This document shows positions 36,786 to 45,940 of a stretch of DNA of 64,000 nt, one piece after another. The first letter of the stretch is position 1. Every line of letters starts with the position of its first letter. Source of the DNA: UBA1181 sp045617845 (GTDB lineage: Bacteria > Bacteroidota > Bacteroidia > Bacteroidales > Paludibacteraceae); the NCBI GenBank assembly GCA_045617845.1, contig JAZLJL010000070.1, forward strand, positions 62,001 through 126,000. Direction: 5' to 3'. The translations under genes were made by a program, and so were the position numbers. The notes under the pieces were generated by a model that saw nothing but the letters and a program-made list of their open reading frames with translations, was not told the DNA's origin and searched no databases.

Positions 36786-37174
36786 GCTGAGACATTATTC
36801 CTAAATCATATATTCCCTCAAAGTTATAGTTTTATTTCTTTATATGCTGTATCCTTCCTCGATTTTCGTAACTGATCGGTGCGTTTCGCTTTCTATGCCG
36901 AATATTTTTCCCGCATTCCCCGTAGCTCTATTCATTGTGTGTGTGGGCGGTTTCATACGATGGGAAAGGGTAGTTCCCATCCGTATTTGAAAAGATTCCT
37001 TTGGAGAAGTGATAATTCCGGATTTTATTTGTACTTTCGCAAAGCTTGTCAAGTGGCGGATGATTCATTTCGCAAAATGGATTTTTGTGATTGTATATTT
37101 AGATTGTTCTTTTGACAACGTTTTGTTAATCAAATATTTATAAGAATTTTTGTTGTAGTGTAGCGAATTTAGGT
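36786..37174. other. Divergent intergenic region between a J-domain gene and the beta-helix gene
   Basis: 389 bases without a convincing gene; two open frames of 70-78 codons overlap each other on opposite strands and show no family resemblance. It holds the minus-strand -7 box listed separately. The sequence is less AT-rich in the middle (36880-37090), which could be the remnant of a gene. Confidence 0.45.
36819..36826 (-). promoter_or_regulatory. -7 box for J-domain paralog 1
   Basis: TAACTTTG on the minus strand, 33 bases upstream of the ATG; no TTTG at the expected -33 distance. Confidence 0.5.
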
Positions 37175-38881
37175 ATGGATAAAAAAATTAAGACTTTATT
37201 TGCGTTTCTAATTGCTTCTTCATCTTTTTGTGTGGCGGATACTCCAGAGTATACCATCCCGATCATGGATTTTACGACAGAGGCTTATCCGACGACAGCC
37301 AAGCCTTCTTATTCACAGTATATCACCTATGAGGATTATGGTGCGAAGGGTAATGGAACGGATGATGATTCCGAAGCGATTTATGCGGCTCATGAAGCTG
37401 CGAATTCCAAAAACCTTCCGGTGAAGGCCACGGCTGGTAAGAAATATTTGATTAAGAAATCGGGTAACAAAACCGCTATCATCAAAACGGATACGGAATG
37501 GACTGGAGCCGAATTCATCATAGACGATTCCGAACTTGCGGCGCCGAAGGACCGAAACCAGATATTTTCCGTGCGTGATGAAAATTGTCTCCCGCCAATA
37601 CCTTTGGTCGATTATCAGTATGCCAATAATCCCGGCACCGAAAAACATCCGGAATTGAAGAATATGGGGTTGAAAAAAGATGCGACCAATCTAGGCGTTA
37701 CCTTGTCCCAAAAATCTGTTATTTGGCTTGAGAATAAGGATGTCATTAGATTTAGACGTTGCCAAAACGGTAGGGTGACAGAGCAGCCCGCACAGGAAGA
37801 GGTGATCATCGTGGATGAAAATGGTGACATCGATAAGGGTACTCCTTTGAATTGGAGTTATGAGACTTTTTCCAAAGTTCATTGTAAACCGATTAAGGAA
37901 AATACGCTTTATTTGACTGGCGGTACTTTCACTACGATTGTAAACAGATGTGAACCTGTCATCTATGTGGCTGGAGGTATTGAGGTTTTGCGCTCTAATG
38001 TGGTAATCGACAATATTAACCATAAACTACAAAATGAAGGTACTCCTGCAGACTATAGTTCCCCATATTATGGTATATTTTATTTGAAGCAATGTGCTTA
38101 TATCACTATTAAGAATTGCACCGTCTCTTCCCATATCACTTATGCGGCTAGAAGTGGCACATATGATATTTTCCCTTATGAAGTGGCTTACCTCACTATT
38201 CAGAATTGCCATGAAAACACTAACTTTTGTGATTACGACCGTTGGGGTGTGATTGGTTCGAACTATTGTAAGAATGTCAGGATCATTGATTCTGAACTAA
38301 GTAGGTTTGATGCGCACAAAGGTGTCACCAATGCGTATATTAAGAATTCCACTATTGGTTGGGCTGGAATAAACGTTATCGGTGAAGGTACGTTGAGGAT
38401 TGAGGATTCTAGATGTTATGGGGCCAACTTCATCAGACTTCGTGAGGATTTCGGTTCGTCATGGCATGGAAATATTTATGTGAAGAATTGTGATTGGTAC
38501 CTTAACAGAAGCGACGGAAAGGGTATTTCCTCTTCCATGGCTTGCATTATCGGCGGAAACCATATCTGTAACTTTGATTTCGGATATGATTGTTATATGC
38601 CTAAAAAGATTTTCATTGATGGGTTTAGAATACATGATGAGGCTAGGGGAAAGGGATATTATGGCCCATATCTCTTGAATGCGTTCATCGATTCTTCGAA
38701 AGACGTTTTTGATTCTTTGAAGGAAAAATATCCTTATCATCTAACCGAAGACATTTACTTTAAAGGGTTCAGTTCTTCTTCGACTGAATATCAAAATTAT
38801 TATGGGGTAAGTCCGAGTGCCGACAAACTGTTCAAGGATGTGATTGTCCATTCTACTTGGAATTCTTCGGAAGAAAAATAA
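37175..38881 (+). CDS. Secreted right-handed parallel beta-helix protein
   Basis: 568 residues with a signal peptide (about 1-21, ending SFCVA). Around residue 50 is the block YEDYGAKGNGTDDDSEAIYAA, the hallmark start of the pectate-lyase-3/GH28-type beta-helix superfamily. The middle has repeated strand-turn patterns (ITIKNCTVS, LTIQNCHEN, VRIIDSELS, AYIKNSTIG, LRIEDSRCY), about one per helix turn. The catalytic Asp pairs of GH28 are not evident, so activity on a polysaccharide is only possible. It lies on the opposite strand between two J-domain paralogs, breaking that array. Confidence 0.8.
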   Translation: MDKKIKTLFAFLIASSSFCVADTPEYTIPIMDFTTEAYPTTAKPSYSQYITYEDYGAKGNGTDDDSEAIYAAHEAANSKNLPVKATAGKKYLIKKSGNKTAIIKTDTEWTGAEFIIDDSELAAPKDRNQIFSVRDENCLPPIPLVDYQYANNPGTEKHPELKNMGLKKDATNLGVTLSQKSVIWLENKDVIRFRRCQNGRVTEQPAQEEVIIVDENGDIDKGTPLNWSYETFSKVHCKPIKENTLYLTGGTFTTIVNRCEPVIYVAGGIEVLRSNVVIDNINHKLQNEGTPADYSSPYYGIFYLKQCAYITIKNCTVSSHITYAARSGTYDIFPYEVAYLTIQNCHENTNFCDYDRWGVIGSNYCKNVRIIDSELSRFDAHKGVTNAYIKNSTIGWAGINVIGEGTLRIEDSRCYGANFIRLREDFGSSWHGNIYVKNCDWYLNRSDGKGISSSMACIIGGNHICNFDFGYDCYMPKKIFIDGFRIHDEARGKGYYGPYLLNAFIDSSKDVFDSLKEKYPYHLTEDIYFKGFSSSSTEYQNYYGVSPSADKLFKDVIVHSTWNSSEEK

Positions 38882-38936
38882 AGGTTTTAAGAACACATGC
38901 TTCGGTACGTTTGCTTTGTGTTGTCGGATAGTGATG

Positions 38937-38970
38937 AAGGAGACTAAAAATTAGTCTCCTTTATTTTTTC
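38937..38970 (+). terminator. Terminator after the beta-helix gene
   Basis: 11-bp perfect stem AAGGAGACTAA/TTAGTCTCCTT with an AAA loop, then TATTTTTT. It touches the stop codon of the convergent J-domain gene. Confidence 0.88.
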
Positions 38971-40133
38971 ATTTTCTCTTTCTCCTCCAGAAAAATGTAC
39001 GCTTCGGTGATGACTCGAAAGTTCTCGTTCGCCTCCTCGATTTGTTTCGGGGTGGCGTTGGTAGGGAGAACATCCGGATGCATTTTCTTCGCCAATTTAC
39101 GGTAAGCGCTTTTTATTTCTTCTAAGGACGCATCCGCTTTTACGCCTAAGGTGTTTTGGGCGGTGGTGGTGATATCCTTGAAATAGGTCTCCACCTTTTT
39201 TTGATTTTCTTGCCTCTTTTGTCCGTCCTGTCGTTTTTCTTGTTTCCTCTGTTTCTTTTTTTCTTGTTCCGCCTTGTTGCATTCGTACTTGTATAGCATC
39301 GCCTTGAAGTCCCACTCCTTAATCATAAAATAATTCGCGACGTATTGCAGAACGGCAAGTTCTTTATCGTCCACGCCGTCGCTGATGTAGGCGCATTCGA
39401 AGAGGTGGTCCAGAAACTCCTTTTTTTCAGAGTATATCATATCGTCCGCGGCGATTAGGCATTTGTCTATGAGTTTGGAAATTTTTTCTTGGCACAACTT
39501 GTCTAATTGTTTGGCGATATAATCCTCGTTATGTTCTGCGCATATGTATCGTTTGAGGTATTCGATAGCATATTTCCTGCTCTTTCCGTCATGTGTGGTT
39601 TGGACTATTGTCGCAAAGATCGCCTCGCATGCTTGTTGGATAGGGATGGAAGCGGAATAGGTGAATTTGTCGGGAAATACTTTTTGGCAAAAGAGTCTGA
39701 CTTGACATACACTTACGCTTATATTTCTGTCGGATTTGTTGAATGGTTGTATTGGGTGTATGTATGTGTCTGCGGAGATCTCTTGGGAGCCATATTGAAT
39801 GACCAATCGGTTAATTAACGAAATTGATGTGATTTCGTCATATGTTATATCTTGCTTGGAAAATAGTCGTTTTCTGACGATTCCTTCCCTTGTGAAGTAT
39901 ATCCTGTCGGAGATATAGTTGATGCATACAACTTGGAGGAGTAAACCGATGATGATTATTACGGGATTTAATAATAAAATACCACTTAATAATACTACTG
40001 TTAATCCTATTAAGGAAACGTATATTTCAAAATGGAGGATTGGTATTTTGATCATCCCATTTTTGTCGAGCAACTTTTCGTTCTTCCAATTGTCGAATAT
40101 CTGATTAATTATCGTTTGTCTCTCTTTATCCAT
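38961..40133 (-). CDS. Membrane J-domain protein, paralog 2
   Basis: 390 residues starting MDKERQTIINQIFDNWKN, the same start as paralog 3. Order: amphipathic helix, two membrane segments (about 30-75), PH-like strand region (FTREGIVRKRLFSKQDITYDEITSI), TerB-like helices (FLDHLFECAYISDGVDDKEL), a Lys/Gln/Glu-rich coiled coil (about 285-320) and a J domain (325-390, HPD at 352-354). It is the downstream member of a tandem pair; the promoter and the 40-base spacer before it match those of the upstream copy almost base for base. Confidence 0.8.
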   Translation of the reverse strand: MDKERQTIINQIFDNWKNEKLLDKNGMIKIPILHFEIYVSLIGLTVVLLSGILLLNPVIIIIGLLLQVVCINYISDRIYFTREGIVRKRLFSKQDITYDEITSISLINRLVIQYGSQEISADTYIHPIQPFNKSDRNISVSVCQVRLFCQKVFPDKFTYSASIPIQQACEAIFATIVQTTHDGKSRKYAIEYLKRYICAEHNEDYIAKQLDKLCQEKISKLIDKCLIAADDMIYSEKKEFLDHLFECAYISDGVDDKELAVLQYVANYFMIKEWDFKAMLYKYECNKAEQEKKKQRKQEKRQDGQKRQENQKKVETYFKDITTTAQNTLGVKADASLEEIKSAYRKLAKKMHPDVLPTNATPKQIEEANENFRVITEAYIFLEEKEKMKK

Positions 40134-40169
40134 CCTAGGTTCATTAACTATGTGCTAGAATTAACATCC

Positions 40170-40177
40170 AAAGTTAC
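40170..40177 (-). promoter_or_regulatory. -7 box for J-domain paralog 2
   Basis: TAACTTTG on the minus strand; its TAA is also the stop codon of paralog 3, so promoter and upstream gene end overlap. TTAG lies 20 bases further upstream as a poor -33. Confidence 0.5.
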
Positions 40178-41382
40178 GAGTTTTTGTTTATTGTGACTAA
40201 TTCCGGTTGCTTTTGTAACAAAAATTCATACGCCTCGTTGATTACCCTGAAGTTCTCGTTCGCCTCCTCGATTTGTTCCGATGTGGCGTTTGCTGGCAGG
40301 GCATCCGGGTGCATTTTCTTCGCCAATTTACGGTAAGCGCTTTTTATTTCTTCTATGGACGCATCCGCTTTTACGCCTAAGGTGTTTTTGGCGGTGGTGG
40401 TGATATCCTTGAAATAGGTCTCCACCTTTTTTTGGTGTTCTTGCCTTTTTTGTTCTTCCTGCCGGTTCCTCTGTTTTTCCTGTTTCCTCTTTTCTTTCTC
40501 TTCTTGTTCCGCCTTGTTGTATTCATATTTGTAAAGCATCGCTTTGAAGTCCCACTCCTTGATTCTGAAATACTTTGCGACGAATTGCAGAACGGCAAGT
40601 TCTTTCTCGTCCACGCCGTCGCTGATGTAGGCGCATTCGAAGAGGTGGTCCAGAAACTCTTTTTTTTCAGAGTATAACATATCGTTTGCGACGATTATAC
40701 ATTTGTCTATGAGTTTGGAAATTTTCCCTTGACATAATTGGTCGATTCGATTGGCGATATAATCCTCACTGCGGTCGGCGCACACGAATCGTTTGAGGTA
40801 TTCGATGGCATATTTCCGGCTCTTCTCGTCATGTGTGGTTTGGACAATCGCCGCAAAGATTGCCTCGCATCCTTGTTGGATATGGCTTAGAGCGGAACAG
40901 GTGTATTTCTCGGTAAATACTTTTTGACAAAAGAATCTGACTTGACAGAATTTCACGTTTCGGTTTATGCTGTATTTGTCCAATAATTGGGCTGCGTTTT
41001 GGCGTAGAATAATCTTTTTAGAACCGCATTGAATGACTATTCGTGTGGTTACCGATATGGATGTTATTTCGTCGTAAGAAAATTCTTGTTTGTTAAATAG
41101 GTGTTTCCTGACGATTCCGTCTTTTTTGAAGTAGACTCGGTCATAGCCATAATTGATGCATATGATTTGAAGGAGAAGTCCGATGATGCTTATCACGTTA
41201 AAACCACATAGAAAACCACTTGCAATTACGGGAAATAATATCACTGAGAGGTCATGCATAATAAGGTGACGAATAGGTATTTCAATCCTTCCATTTTTGT
41301 CGAGCAAATCTATGTCCAACCATTTTTGGTTCTTCCAATTGTCGAATATCTGATTAATTATCGTTTGTCTCTCTTTATCCAT
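40174..41382 (-). CDS. Membrane J-domain protein, paralog 3
   Basis: 402 residues with the same layout as paralog 2 and very similar in sequence, including an identical 18-residue start. J domain at 331-402, HPD at 358-360. The PH-like segment reads FKKDGIVRKHLFNKQEFSYDEITSI. Its C-terminal tail (LLQKQPELVTINKNS) matches that of paralog 4 rather than paralog 2. The copies therefore seem to have exchanged ends or duplicated from a shared junction. Confidence 0.8.
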   Translation of the reverse strand: MDKERQTIINQIFDNWKNQKWLDIDLLDKNGRIEIPIRHLIMHDLSVILFPVIASGFLCGFNVISIIGLLLQIICINYGYDRVYFKKDGIVRKHLFNKQEFSYDEITSISVTTRIVIQCGSKKIILRQNAAQLLDKYSINRNVKFCQVRFFCQKVFTEKYTCSALSHIQQGCEAIFAAIVQTTHDEKSRKYAIEYLKRFVCADRSEDYIANRIDQLCQGKISKLIDKCIIVANDMLYSEKKEFLDHLFECAYISDGVDEKELAVLQFVAKYFRIKEWDFKAMLYKYEYNKAEQEEKEKRKQEKQRNRQEEQKRQEHQKKVETYFKDITTTAKNTLGVKADASIEEIKSAYRKLAKKMHPDALPANATSEQIEEANENFRVINEAYEFLLQKQPELVTINKNS

Positions 41383-41417
41383 CCTAGGTTCATTAACTAT
41401 GTGCTAGAATTAACATC

Positions 41418-41425
41418 CAAAGTTA
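41418..41425 (-). promoter_or_regulatory. -7 box for J-domain paralog 3
   Basis: TAACTTTG on the minus strand, overlapping the stop codon of paralog 4 exactly as at 40170-40177; duplicated with the gene. Confidence 0.5.
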
Positions 41426-43381
41426 CGAGTTTTTGTTTGTTGTGACTAATTCCGGTTGCTTTTGTAACAAAAATTTGTACGCCTCGGTGATGACCCTGAA
41501 GTTCTCGTTCGCCTCCTCGATTTGCTTAGGGGTGGCATTGGCAGGAAGCTTGTCTGGGTGGAGTTTCATCGCTAGCTCGTGGTAGGCGCTCTTGATCTCT
41601 TCGAGGGTGGCGTCCCCCTTTATGCCTAAGGTGCGGTGGGCGGCGGTGGTGACTGCCTGATAGCTCGTCGCGGCCCTCTTCTTCCGTTCCTCTTTCTTCT
41701 TCTCCTCCGTTTCCTCCTCCGCTTTGTGGAACTCATATTTGTACTGCATCGCCTTGAAGTCCCACTCTTTGATGAGGAAGTATTTGGCGATCTTCCAAAG
41801 AATGTTCAGCTCCTTTTCGTCCACGCCGTCGCTCATGTAGGCGCATTCGAAGAGGTGGTCGAAAAGCACCTTCCTTTCCTCGTATTCCATCTCTTTTGCC
41901 ACCTGCAGAATCGTGTCTGTCAGTTGGGTGTGGTTCTGTTGACAGTAATAGGCGAAATGTTCGGAGACGTAGGGCGTGTTGTTGTACAGATCCTGGTCTT
42001 CCCGTAGGTAATCAATGGCATAGGCTTGGCTCTTTGCGTCGTTGGTGACACTGGCGATGGCGGCGAAGAGTTTAATTTTGCTAATTTCTGTATACTCGTA
42101 CGCTGGTATGGCGAATTTGTCGTGGAAGGCATCTTTGAGGAAAAGGAAAAGTCTGTGTTCGTTGCTGTCGCTATTTTTATTCCATCTTATTTTGACCTTT
42201 TCTCCATGGGTGGAATGAATGGTGAAATATGGTTGAATTATGTTATTGGTGAAAGAAATGTTTTTTATTTCGATAAGAGGAATATGTATGTTCGAAAATG
42301 GTTTGTATATGGAGAATTCTTTAGAAGAGAGGTGATGGCATGGTGTGAGTTGATTCCATAAAAAGGAAAAAATAAGGATCACGTAAATAAAGAATATTCC
42401 TATGATAAAGAATATTCCTATGGTTATGAGGTTCTTATAGATTAACATGAGCATTAAAATAAATAGTATACCCAATGCTCCAAAGACAAAAAAACTGCCA
42501 TTTGTTTTAACATCTAATCTCTTATGCTGGTCCCCTGTGATTATGTTCTCTTTCTCCCAAAGCTCGAAACTATTATTGATTATACGATATCTTTGTTCTA
42601 CAAAATTGAAATACTCTTCACCTAACGACAGATTATCCGCAATGTTTTTTAAGATTGCGAGTCTTTCTCCTTTTACGGGTCCGCCAATATTGGCGCATTC
42701 GAATAGGTGCTCGAAAAGTGTTTTTCTTTCCGCAAGATTTTTATTTTGTTTGATGATGTCGCATGCTGGCATTAATTCATGGGGGTCAATGGGTTGCGAA
42801 AGATAATAGCTAATTATACCCCTATTTCGATTAGCCATCGATTTTTGTTGGAGGAAATCAATCGAATAGGTAAAACATGCATTATCGTGCGAGGCATTCG
42901 TGATGAAGGCGAAGAGTTTTACCGTTGCTTCTTGTATTGGGGAATTGTCGGTATAAAATACTTTTTCGGGAAAAGTCTTCTTGAAGAATTCGTGAATTAT
43001 CCCCAACTTATCATCGATTTTTATTTCCCCATTCTCGTGTTTTATGATAAGTCTATTTTTCTTTTTAGTGACGTAATCTATTTTGTCATATGAAATAAAA
43101 TGTTTCCCATAGATAGCATGCTCATTGAAGATGCCTTGGGAAGTGAACCATGTGTCACATAATGAATTTATATAGATGACTGCCAGAAAAATTATGGAAA
43201 AATACAACAAAACATGGTGGGTAACGATGATATTTAGCGCAATTCCGATTCCGAGTGCGATGTAGAAGGTTTTTTGTTTGTTGAAAATTCCCGCATAATA
43301 TTTATCGTCGGGTGTCAGCATATTTTTCTCCTTCCAATCAGCGAATGCCTGTTCGATCAATGACGCTTGTTCCTTCTCCAT
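41423..43381 (-). CDS. Membrane J-domain protein, paralog 4, with duplicated sensor module
   Basis: 652 residues. Start ATG at 43381 (MEKEQASLIEQAF) agrees with the paralogs; the frame opens further upstream only with a TTG. It carries two copies of the membrane + PH-like + TerB-like module. Copy one spans about 1-270 (TM about 27-65; LFEHLFECANIGGPVKGERL). Copy two spans about 275-540 (TM about 300-345; LFDHLFECAYMSDGVDEKEL). A coiled coil and a single J domain (581-652, HPD at 608-610) follow. The first TerB copy has lost the acidic SDGVD segment of the second. Confidence 0.8.
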   Translation of the reverse strand: MEKEQASLIEQAFADWKEKNMLTPDDKYYAGIFNKQKTFYIALGIGIALNIIVTHHVLLYFSIIFLAVIYINSLCDTWFTSQGIFNEHAIYGKHFISYDKIDYVTKKKNRLIIKHENGEIKIDDKLGIIHEFFKKTFPEKVFYTDNSPIQEATVKLFAFITNASHDNACFTYSIDFLQQKSMANRNRGIISYYLSQPIDPHELMPACDIIKQNKNLAERKTLFEHLFECANIGGPVKGERLAILKNIADNLSLGEEYFNFVEQRYRIINNSFELWEKENIITGDQHKRLDVKTNGSFFVFGALGILFILMLMLIYKNLITIGIFFIIGIFFIYVILIFSFLWNQLTPCHHLSSKEFSIYKPFSNIHIPLIEIKNISFTNNIIQPYFTIHSTHGEKVKIRWNKNSDSNEHRLFLFLKDAFHDKFAIPAYEYTEISKIKLFAAIASVTNDAKSQAYAIDYLREDQDLYNNTPYVSEHFAYYCQQNHTQLTDTILQVAKEMEYEERKVLFDHLFECAYMSDGVDEKELNILWKIAKYFLIKEWDFKAMQYKYEFHKAEEETEEKKKEERKKRAATSYQAVTTAAHRTLGIKGDATLEEIKSAYHELAMKLHPDKLPANATPKQIEEANENFRVITEAYKFLLQKQPELVTTNKNS

Positions 43382-43459
43382 CGTTTGAGTTTGGGTTATA
43401 TTTATCAATGCAAAATATTTATGCGAATATAAAAAATAAAGTAGGTCTGCGAAAAGTAT

Positions 43460-43467
43460 TATCTTTG
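43460..43467 (+). promoter_or_regulatory. -7 box for the rsmF-like operon
   Basis: TATCTTTG, 22 bases before the ATG at 43490; no clear -33. Confidence 0.5.
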
Positions 43468-43489
43468 TATAATAATAAAAAGTTTTAAA

Positions 43490-44848
43490 ATGGAGATACC
43501 TTCAGCGTTCCAAGAACAGATGCGTTCGCAGATGGGCGACGATTTCGACGCTTTCCTTTCCGCCTTGGAAAGGGATCCTCAGGTGAGTGTGCGCTTCAAT
43601 CGCAGGAAGTGGGATAGTTGTCCGTTGACGGACGAGGTGCCGTGGTGCGATACGGGGCGATATTTGTCGGAACGTCCTTCTTTCACGTTGGATCCGCTCT
43701 TCCATGCCGGTTGTTACTATGTGCAGGAGGCGAGCTCCATGTTTGTGGAGCAGGTTTTCCGCCAGCATCTCCATGTAGAGTCGCCCGTTGTCTTGGACCT
43801 TTGCGCCGCTCCGGGTGGTAAGTCCACCCATCTGGCGTCGTTGTTGGACGGATGCGGATGGCTCGTCACCAACGAGGTGATGAAGAGCAGGGTGGGGGTT
43901 CTGCGCGAGAATGTCACGAAATGGGGCGCTCCCAATGTCACCGTTACCAGCAATGACCCTGCCGATTTCGGCAAGTTGAATGGTCTCTTCGATATGATAT
44001 TGGTGGATGCGCCATGTTCGGGCGAAGGCATGTTCCGCAAAGACGAGCAAGCGGTTTCTGAATGGAGCCCCGAAAACGTCCGTTTCTGCGCCGAACGTCA
44101 GCGTAGGATCTTGGCTGATGTCTTCCCTGCTTTGGCGGAGGATGGTCTGCTGGTATTCAGCACCTGTACGTTCAACGAGGAGGAGGACGAGAAAAACGCT
44201 CGGTGGATCGCCGAGGAGTTGGGCGCCGAAATCTTGGATGTGGAGATTTCCTCCGCATGGAATGTGACCGCCACCGGAGCCGGATATCATTTCTACCCGC
44301 ATAAAACCCGTGGTGAAGGCTTCTTCCTTTGTGCACTCCGCAAAACGTCGGAAGAGACTTCGTTCCGCAGAAAAAGGAAACAGGAGACAAAGAATTCCCT
44401 TCCTGCCCAAGCTAAGGCTTTGACCGGCTGGTTGACGGAACCTGTCGTCTTGCAGGCGAAAGGAGATGTGGTGACCGCTATCCTTTCCGAATACGCGGAT
44501 TTAAATGCGTTGTTAGTGGAGAATCTAAGAGTCCTCCAGTCTGGCGTGGAGGTGGCTACCTTGAAAGGCAAGGACATGATTCCTTCGCATGATTTGGCGC
44601 TCTCATGGTTGCTGAATAGGAGTGTTTTCCCGACCGTCGAACTCTCCTGGAGCGATGCGGTCGCCTATCTCCATAAGGATAATATCGTGTTGGACGCTTT
44701 CGCCCCGAAGGGCTTTGTCCTGCTCACTTATCGTGATGTCCCGTTGGGATGGGTGAAGAATCTGGGCAACCGTTCCAATAATCTCTATGTGCCGGAATGG
44801 CGCATCAGAATGCAGGTGGCGGGTTGTGAATTTTCTGATTTCGTATGA
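43490..44848 (+). CDS. rsmF: RsmF-like 16S rRNA m5C methyltransferase
   Basis: 452 residues of the NOL1/NOP2/Sun family, which methylates cytosine-5 in RNA using SAM. Motif I is LDLCAAPGGKSTHLA. The two catalytic cysteines are in VDAPCSGEGMFRKD and STCTFNEEEDE. The C-terminal 150 residues (ending in the VPLGWVKNLGNRSNNLYVPEWRI region) match the extra domain of RsmF rather than RsmB. The exact target base is inferred from the family. The last codons overlap the next gene start (ATGA), so the two are coupled. Confidence 0.88.
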   Translation: MEIPSAFQEQMRSQMGDDFDAFLSALERDPQVSVRFNRRKWDSCPLTDEVPWCDTGRYLSERPSFTLDPLFHAGCYYVQEASSMFVEQVFRQHLHVESPVVLDLCAAPGGKSTHLASLLDGCGWLVTNEVMKSRVGVLRENVTKWGAPNVTVTSNDPADFGKLNGLFDMILVDAPCSGEGMFRKDEQAVSEWSPENVRFCAERQRRILADVFPALAEDGLLVFSTCTFNEEEDEKNARWIAEELGAEILDVEISSAWNVTATGAGYHFYPHKTRGEGFFLCALRKTSEETSFRRKRKQETKNSLPAQAKALTGWLTEPVVLQAKGDVVTAILSEYADLNALLVENLRVLQSGVEVATLKGKDMIPSHDLALSWLLNRSVFPTVELSWSDAVAYLHKDNIVLDAFAPKGFVLLTYRDVPLGWVKNLGNRSNNLYVPEWRIRMQVAGCEFSDFV

Positions 44849-45594
44849 ATATGAAGCTTACATTTCTTGGCACGGGCACCTCGACGGGTGTTCCCTATAT
44901 CGGTTGCGATTGCGAGGTCTGCCGCTCCGGCGACCCGAAGGATAATCGCTTGCGCTGCTCATCCCTTTTGGAAGTGGATGGTAAAAGCATCTTGTTGGAT
45001 TGCGGTCCCGATTTCCGCCAGCAGGCATTGCGCGCGGGCATCAAACATCTGGATGCGGTTCTTCTGACGCATAAACATACTGATCATGTGGGAGGATTGG
45101 ACGATCTTAGGCCTTTCGGTGCCGTCCCTATCTATGCCAACGCATCTACTGTCGAACATATCCATGAGGCCTATTCCTATTGCTTCAACAATACGTACAA
45201 GGGCATTCCGACGTTTGTGCTACGTCAGATCGAGAACGAGAAGTTTACCGTGTGTGGCGTGGAGGTGACTCCTGTCCTCGCCCATCACTACCAGTTGCCG
45301 AATTTCGGCTATCGTATCGGCAAATTCGCCTATTTGACGGATTACAAGACGATAGATGATGAGGAGGTCGGAAAACTTCACGGGTTGGATGTTTTGGTTT
45401 TGGATGCCCTCAGGTACAAGGACCACTTCTCCCATGCCACGGTGGATGAGTCGTTGGCTTTGGTGACCAGGGTGAAACCCAAGGTCGCCTATTTTGTCCA
45501 TGCTTCGCATGACATAGGACTGCATGGAAAGGTGGAATCCTCTTTGCCGGAGAATGTCCATTTGGCGTATGATGGTTTGACGATTGAGTTCTAG
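44845..45594 (+). CDS. PhnP-like MBL-fold metallohydrolase
   Basis: 249 residues with the HxHxDH metal motif LTHKHTDHVGGLDDLR. An N-terminal structural zinc segment (GCDCEVCRSGDPKDNRLR) is typical of the PhnP/LipB-associated branch of metallo-beta-lactamase-fold phosphodiesterases. Further metal ligands lie in LAHHY, YLTDYK and FVHASHD. No phosphonate genes are nearby, so the substrate is probably a cyclic phosphodiester of another kind. It starts by four-base overlap with the rsmF-like gene. Confidence 0.88.
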   Translation: MNMKLTFLGTGTSTGVPYIGCDCEVCRSGDPKDNRLRCSSLLEVDGKSILLDCGPDFRQQALRAGIKHLDAVLLTHKHTDHVGGLDDLRPFGAVPIYANASTVEHIHEAYSYCFNNTYKGIPTFVLRQIENEKFTVCGVEVTPVLAHHYQLPNFGYRIGKFAYLTDYKTIDDEEVGKLHGLDVLVLDALRYKDHFSHATVDESLALVTRVKPKVAYFVHASHDIGLHGKVESSLPENVHLAYDGLTIEF

Positions 45595-45628
45595 AGTCCG
45601 GTTCCCGCCGGTCAAATAAGGCGATGTG

Positions 45629-45940
45629 TTATTTTATGATGAAGATGTCTTCGTTGGATCTTTTCATGTAGTATTGTTCCCTGGCGTACTTCTCAAGGCT
45701 TTCCATGTCGGTCTTCATCTCATCCATTTTCCTTTCGCATTCGGCGATTCCCTTTTTGTGGGTGTTTATTTCTCTGGTCAATTCCCTTATTTTCAGGTCA
45801 TATTGCAGGTAACTGGTGATGCTGTTGTCATCCATGAAGGTGAGCCATGCGCCGCCGATGCACAAGACGATGAGGTACTTGTTCGCAAGTATCTTCTTGG
45901 CGTAGTGGGCGATTTGTTTGAATATGGTTTTGATTACCAT
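45629..45940 (-). CDS. FtsB/DivIC-type septum formation initiator
   Basis: 103 residues from the ATG at 45940 (a TTG further upstream is less likely). One membrane segment near the N-terminus (KYLIVLCIGGAWLTFM) is followed by a periplasmic coiled coil (KIRELTREINTHKKGIAECERKMDEMKTDMESLEKYAREQ, cited here only to mark extent 35-88) and the family end motif YAREQYYMK, equivalent to the 'ARE.YGM' of DivIC/FtsB. Acts in the divisome with FtsL-like partners. Convergent with the PhnP-like gene. Confidence 0.85.
   Translation of the reverse strand: MVIKTIFKQIAHYAKKILANKYLIVLCIGGAWLTFMDDNSITSYLQYDLKIRELTREINTHKKGIAECERKMDEMKTDMESLEKYAREQYYMKRSNEDIFIIK

Noticed and set aside
36840..37115. Two overlapping open frames of 70-78 codons on opposite strands
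   Set aside because: Neither has coding features or similarity; at most a gene remnant.
43502..44410. 302-codon minus-strand open frame
   Set aside because: Antisense shadow of the clearly recognised rsmF-like gene.
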